From Rhodospirillaceae bacterium CCH5-H10 (GTDB taxonomy: Bacteria > Pseudomonadota > Alphaproteobacteria > Reyranellales > Reyranellaceae), in NCBI GenBank assembly GCA_001557035.1, contig LSKJ01000090.1, forward strand, positions 1 through 6,286: DNA of 6,286 nucleotides, given 5' to 3'. A program made the position numbers and the translations under genes. Shown one piece after another: positions 5,531-6,286 of the stretch; position 1 is the first letter of the stretch, and every line of letters begins with the position of its first letter. Under the pieces are notes generated by a model, which saw nothing but the letters and a program-made list of their open reading frames with translations, was not told where the DNA came from and did no database searches.

Positions 5531-6286
5531 ACGCGACCGTCTGCGCGCCGAGTTCGTGAACCGCGCCGGCTGGGGCGATGCCGGCGAGCGGCTGCTGGCA
5601 GGCGACGCCTCGTTCCGGAAATATTTCAGGCTGAGCCGCCCGCGCGGCTCGGCGGTCGTGATGGATGCGCCGCCGCCGCAGGAAGACGTGCGGCCGTTCG
5701 TGCAGATCGCCCGGCACCTCATCGGGCTCGGCCTCAGCGCGCCGGAAATCCTCGCCGAGGATGTCGAGCACGGCTTCCTGTTGCTGGAGGATTTCGGCGA
5801 CGACACCTACGCGCGGGTCCTGAAGGCCGGCGGCGACGAGGGCGAACTCTATACCCGCGCCACCGACGTGCTGGTCGCACTCTATCGTGCGGGCGAACGC
5901 AGCCTGCTGCCGGGACTCGGCGCCTATGCCGGCGATGCGCTCATCAAGGCGGCGATGCTGCTGCCGGAATGGTACCTGCCGGAAGCGACCGGCCGGCCCA
6001 CTCCCCCCGAGGAGACGGCGCGCTACGTCGCGGCCTGGCGCGAATGCCTGGCCGCCCTGCCCGCCATGACCGAGACTCTGCTGCTGCGCGACTATCACAA
6101 GGATAATCTCCTGTGGCTGCCGACGCGGCCGGGCGTGCAGGCGTGCGGCCTGCTCGATTTCCAGGACGCCCAGCGCGGCCATCCCTCCTACGATCTCGTG
6201 TCCCTCATTGAGGATGCGCGGCGCGACGTGGCGCCGGCGGTCCATGCCGCCTGCCTCGACCGCTACATCGGCGAAGCGGGCATCGC
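5517..6286 (+). CDS. amgK: AmgK-like aminoglycoside-phosphotransferase-fold sugar kinase (3' partial)
   Basis: Kinase-fold phosphotransferase resembling AmgK, the anomeric N-acetylmuramate/N-acetylglucosamine kinase of peptidoglycan recycling. The frame is open from TTG 5517 to the window edge (256 complete codons), so the last part is missing. The N-lobe contains LLAGDASFRKYFRL (26-39) and a VVMDAPPP strand (47-54) with the QEDVRPFVQIARHL helix after it, then LSAPEILAEDVEHGFLLLEDFG (73-94, given in two parts: LSAPEILAED and EHGFLLLEDFG). The catalytic loop is LRDYHKDNLLW (190-200), with D192, H194, D196 and N197 in the HxDN-type arrangement. The metal-binding segment is LLDFQDAQRGHPSYDL (212-227). 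The next methionine in frame is M49, inside the N-lobe, so an ATG start would truncate the fold. The tsaE-amgK pairing is common in alphaproteobacteria, where murU-type and addB genes often follow; what lies beyond the window is unknown. Substrate is inferred from family and context only. Confidence 0.85.
   Translation, partial: MAKSERDRLRAEFVNRAGWGDAGERLLAGDASFRKYFRLSRPRGSAVVMDAPPPQEDVRPFVQIARHLIGLGLSAPEILAEDVEHGFLLLEDFGDDTYARVLKAGGDEGELYTRATDVLVALYRAGERSLLPGLGAYAGDALIKAAMLLPEWYLPEATGRPTPPEETARYVAAWRECLAALPAMTETLLLRDYHKDNLLWLPTRPGVQACGLLDFQDAQRGHPSYDLVSLIEDARRDVAPAVHAACLDRYIGEAGI

Noticed and set aside
5460..6245. 261-codon minus-strand frame opposite the end of tsaE and the amgK-like gene
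   Set aside because: The plus-strand frame carries kinase motifs (RDYHKDN, LLDFQDA) and a good ribosome binding site; the minus-strand product has no recognisable features.

Overview
The window is GC-rich chromosomal DNA with short or overlapping gene junctions. The proteins and their order point to an alphaproteobacterium. The key signs are a ChvG-type sensor kinase followed by a truncated HPr kinase, RapZ, an EIIA-Man-type protein and HPr, and an S-adenosylhomocysteine hydrolase of the long form. I cannot place it more precisely by eye. All genes are on the + strand. I see no mobile element, CRISPR array, tRNA or rRNA, and nothing that looks horizontally acquired.

Region 1 (3-3487) is one tight operon: chvG (5' end outside the window), hprK, rapZ, manX and ptsH. 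Three junctions are 4-nt GTGA or ATGA overlaps and the fourth is an 8-nt gap. Together these genes form a regulatory phosphotransfer module rather than a sugar importer. HPr carries both a phosphorylatable histidine and the regulatory serine. HprK would phosphorylate that serine, and the EIIA would take phosphate from the histidine. RapZ is a nucleotide- or metabolite-binding regulator. ChvG is the membrane kinase of the envelope/acid stress system. No EI (ptsP/ptsI) and no membrane EII permease lies in the window.

Region 2 (3488-3643) is a 156-nt gap with no convincing terminator. It holds a sharply AT-rich imperfect palindrome (3525-3546), a plausible promoter (3559-3587) and a strong ribosome binding site, all leading into ahcY.

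Region 3 (3644-5103) is ahcY, the SAH-clearing enzyme of the activated methyl cycle. It ends at a textbook intrinsic terminator (5071-5103).

Region 4 (5087-6286) holds tsaE (ATPase of tRNA t6A synthesis) and the first 256 codons of an amgK-like sugar kinase, which starts at TTG and overlaps tsaE by 14 nt. The ahcY terminator hairpin overlaps the start of tsaE, so its 3' arm contains the most likely tsaE start codon.

I found no wholly new system. The best leads are the terminator/start-codon overlap at tsaE, the AT-rich palindrome before ahcY, a degenerate Walker A motif in RapZ, and a G-quadruplex-type tract covering the last codons of rapZ just before manX.
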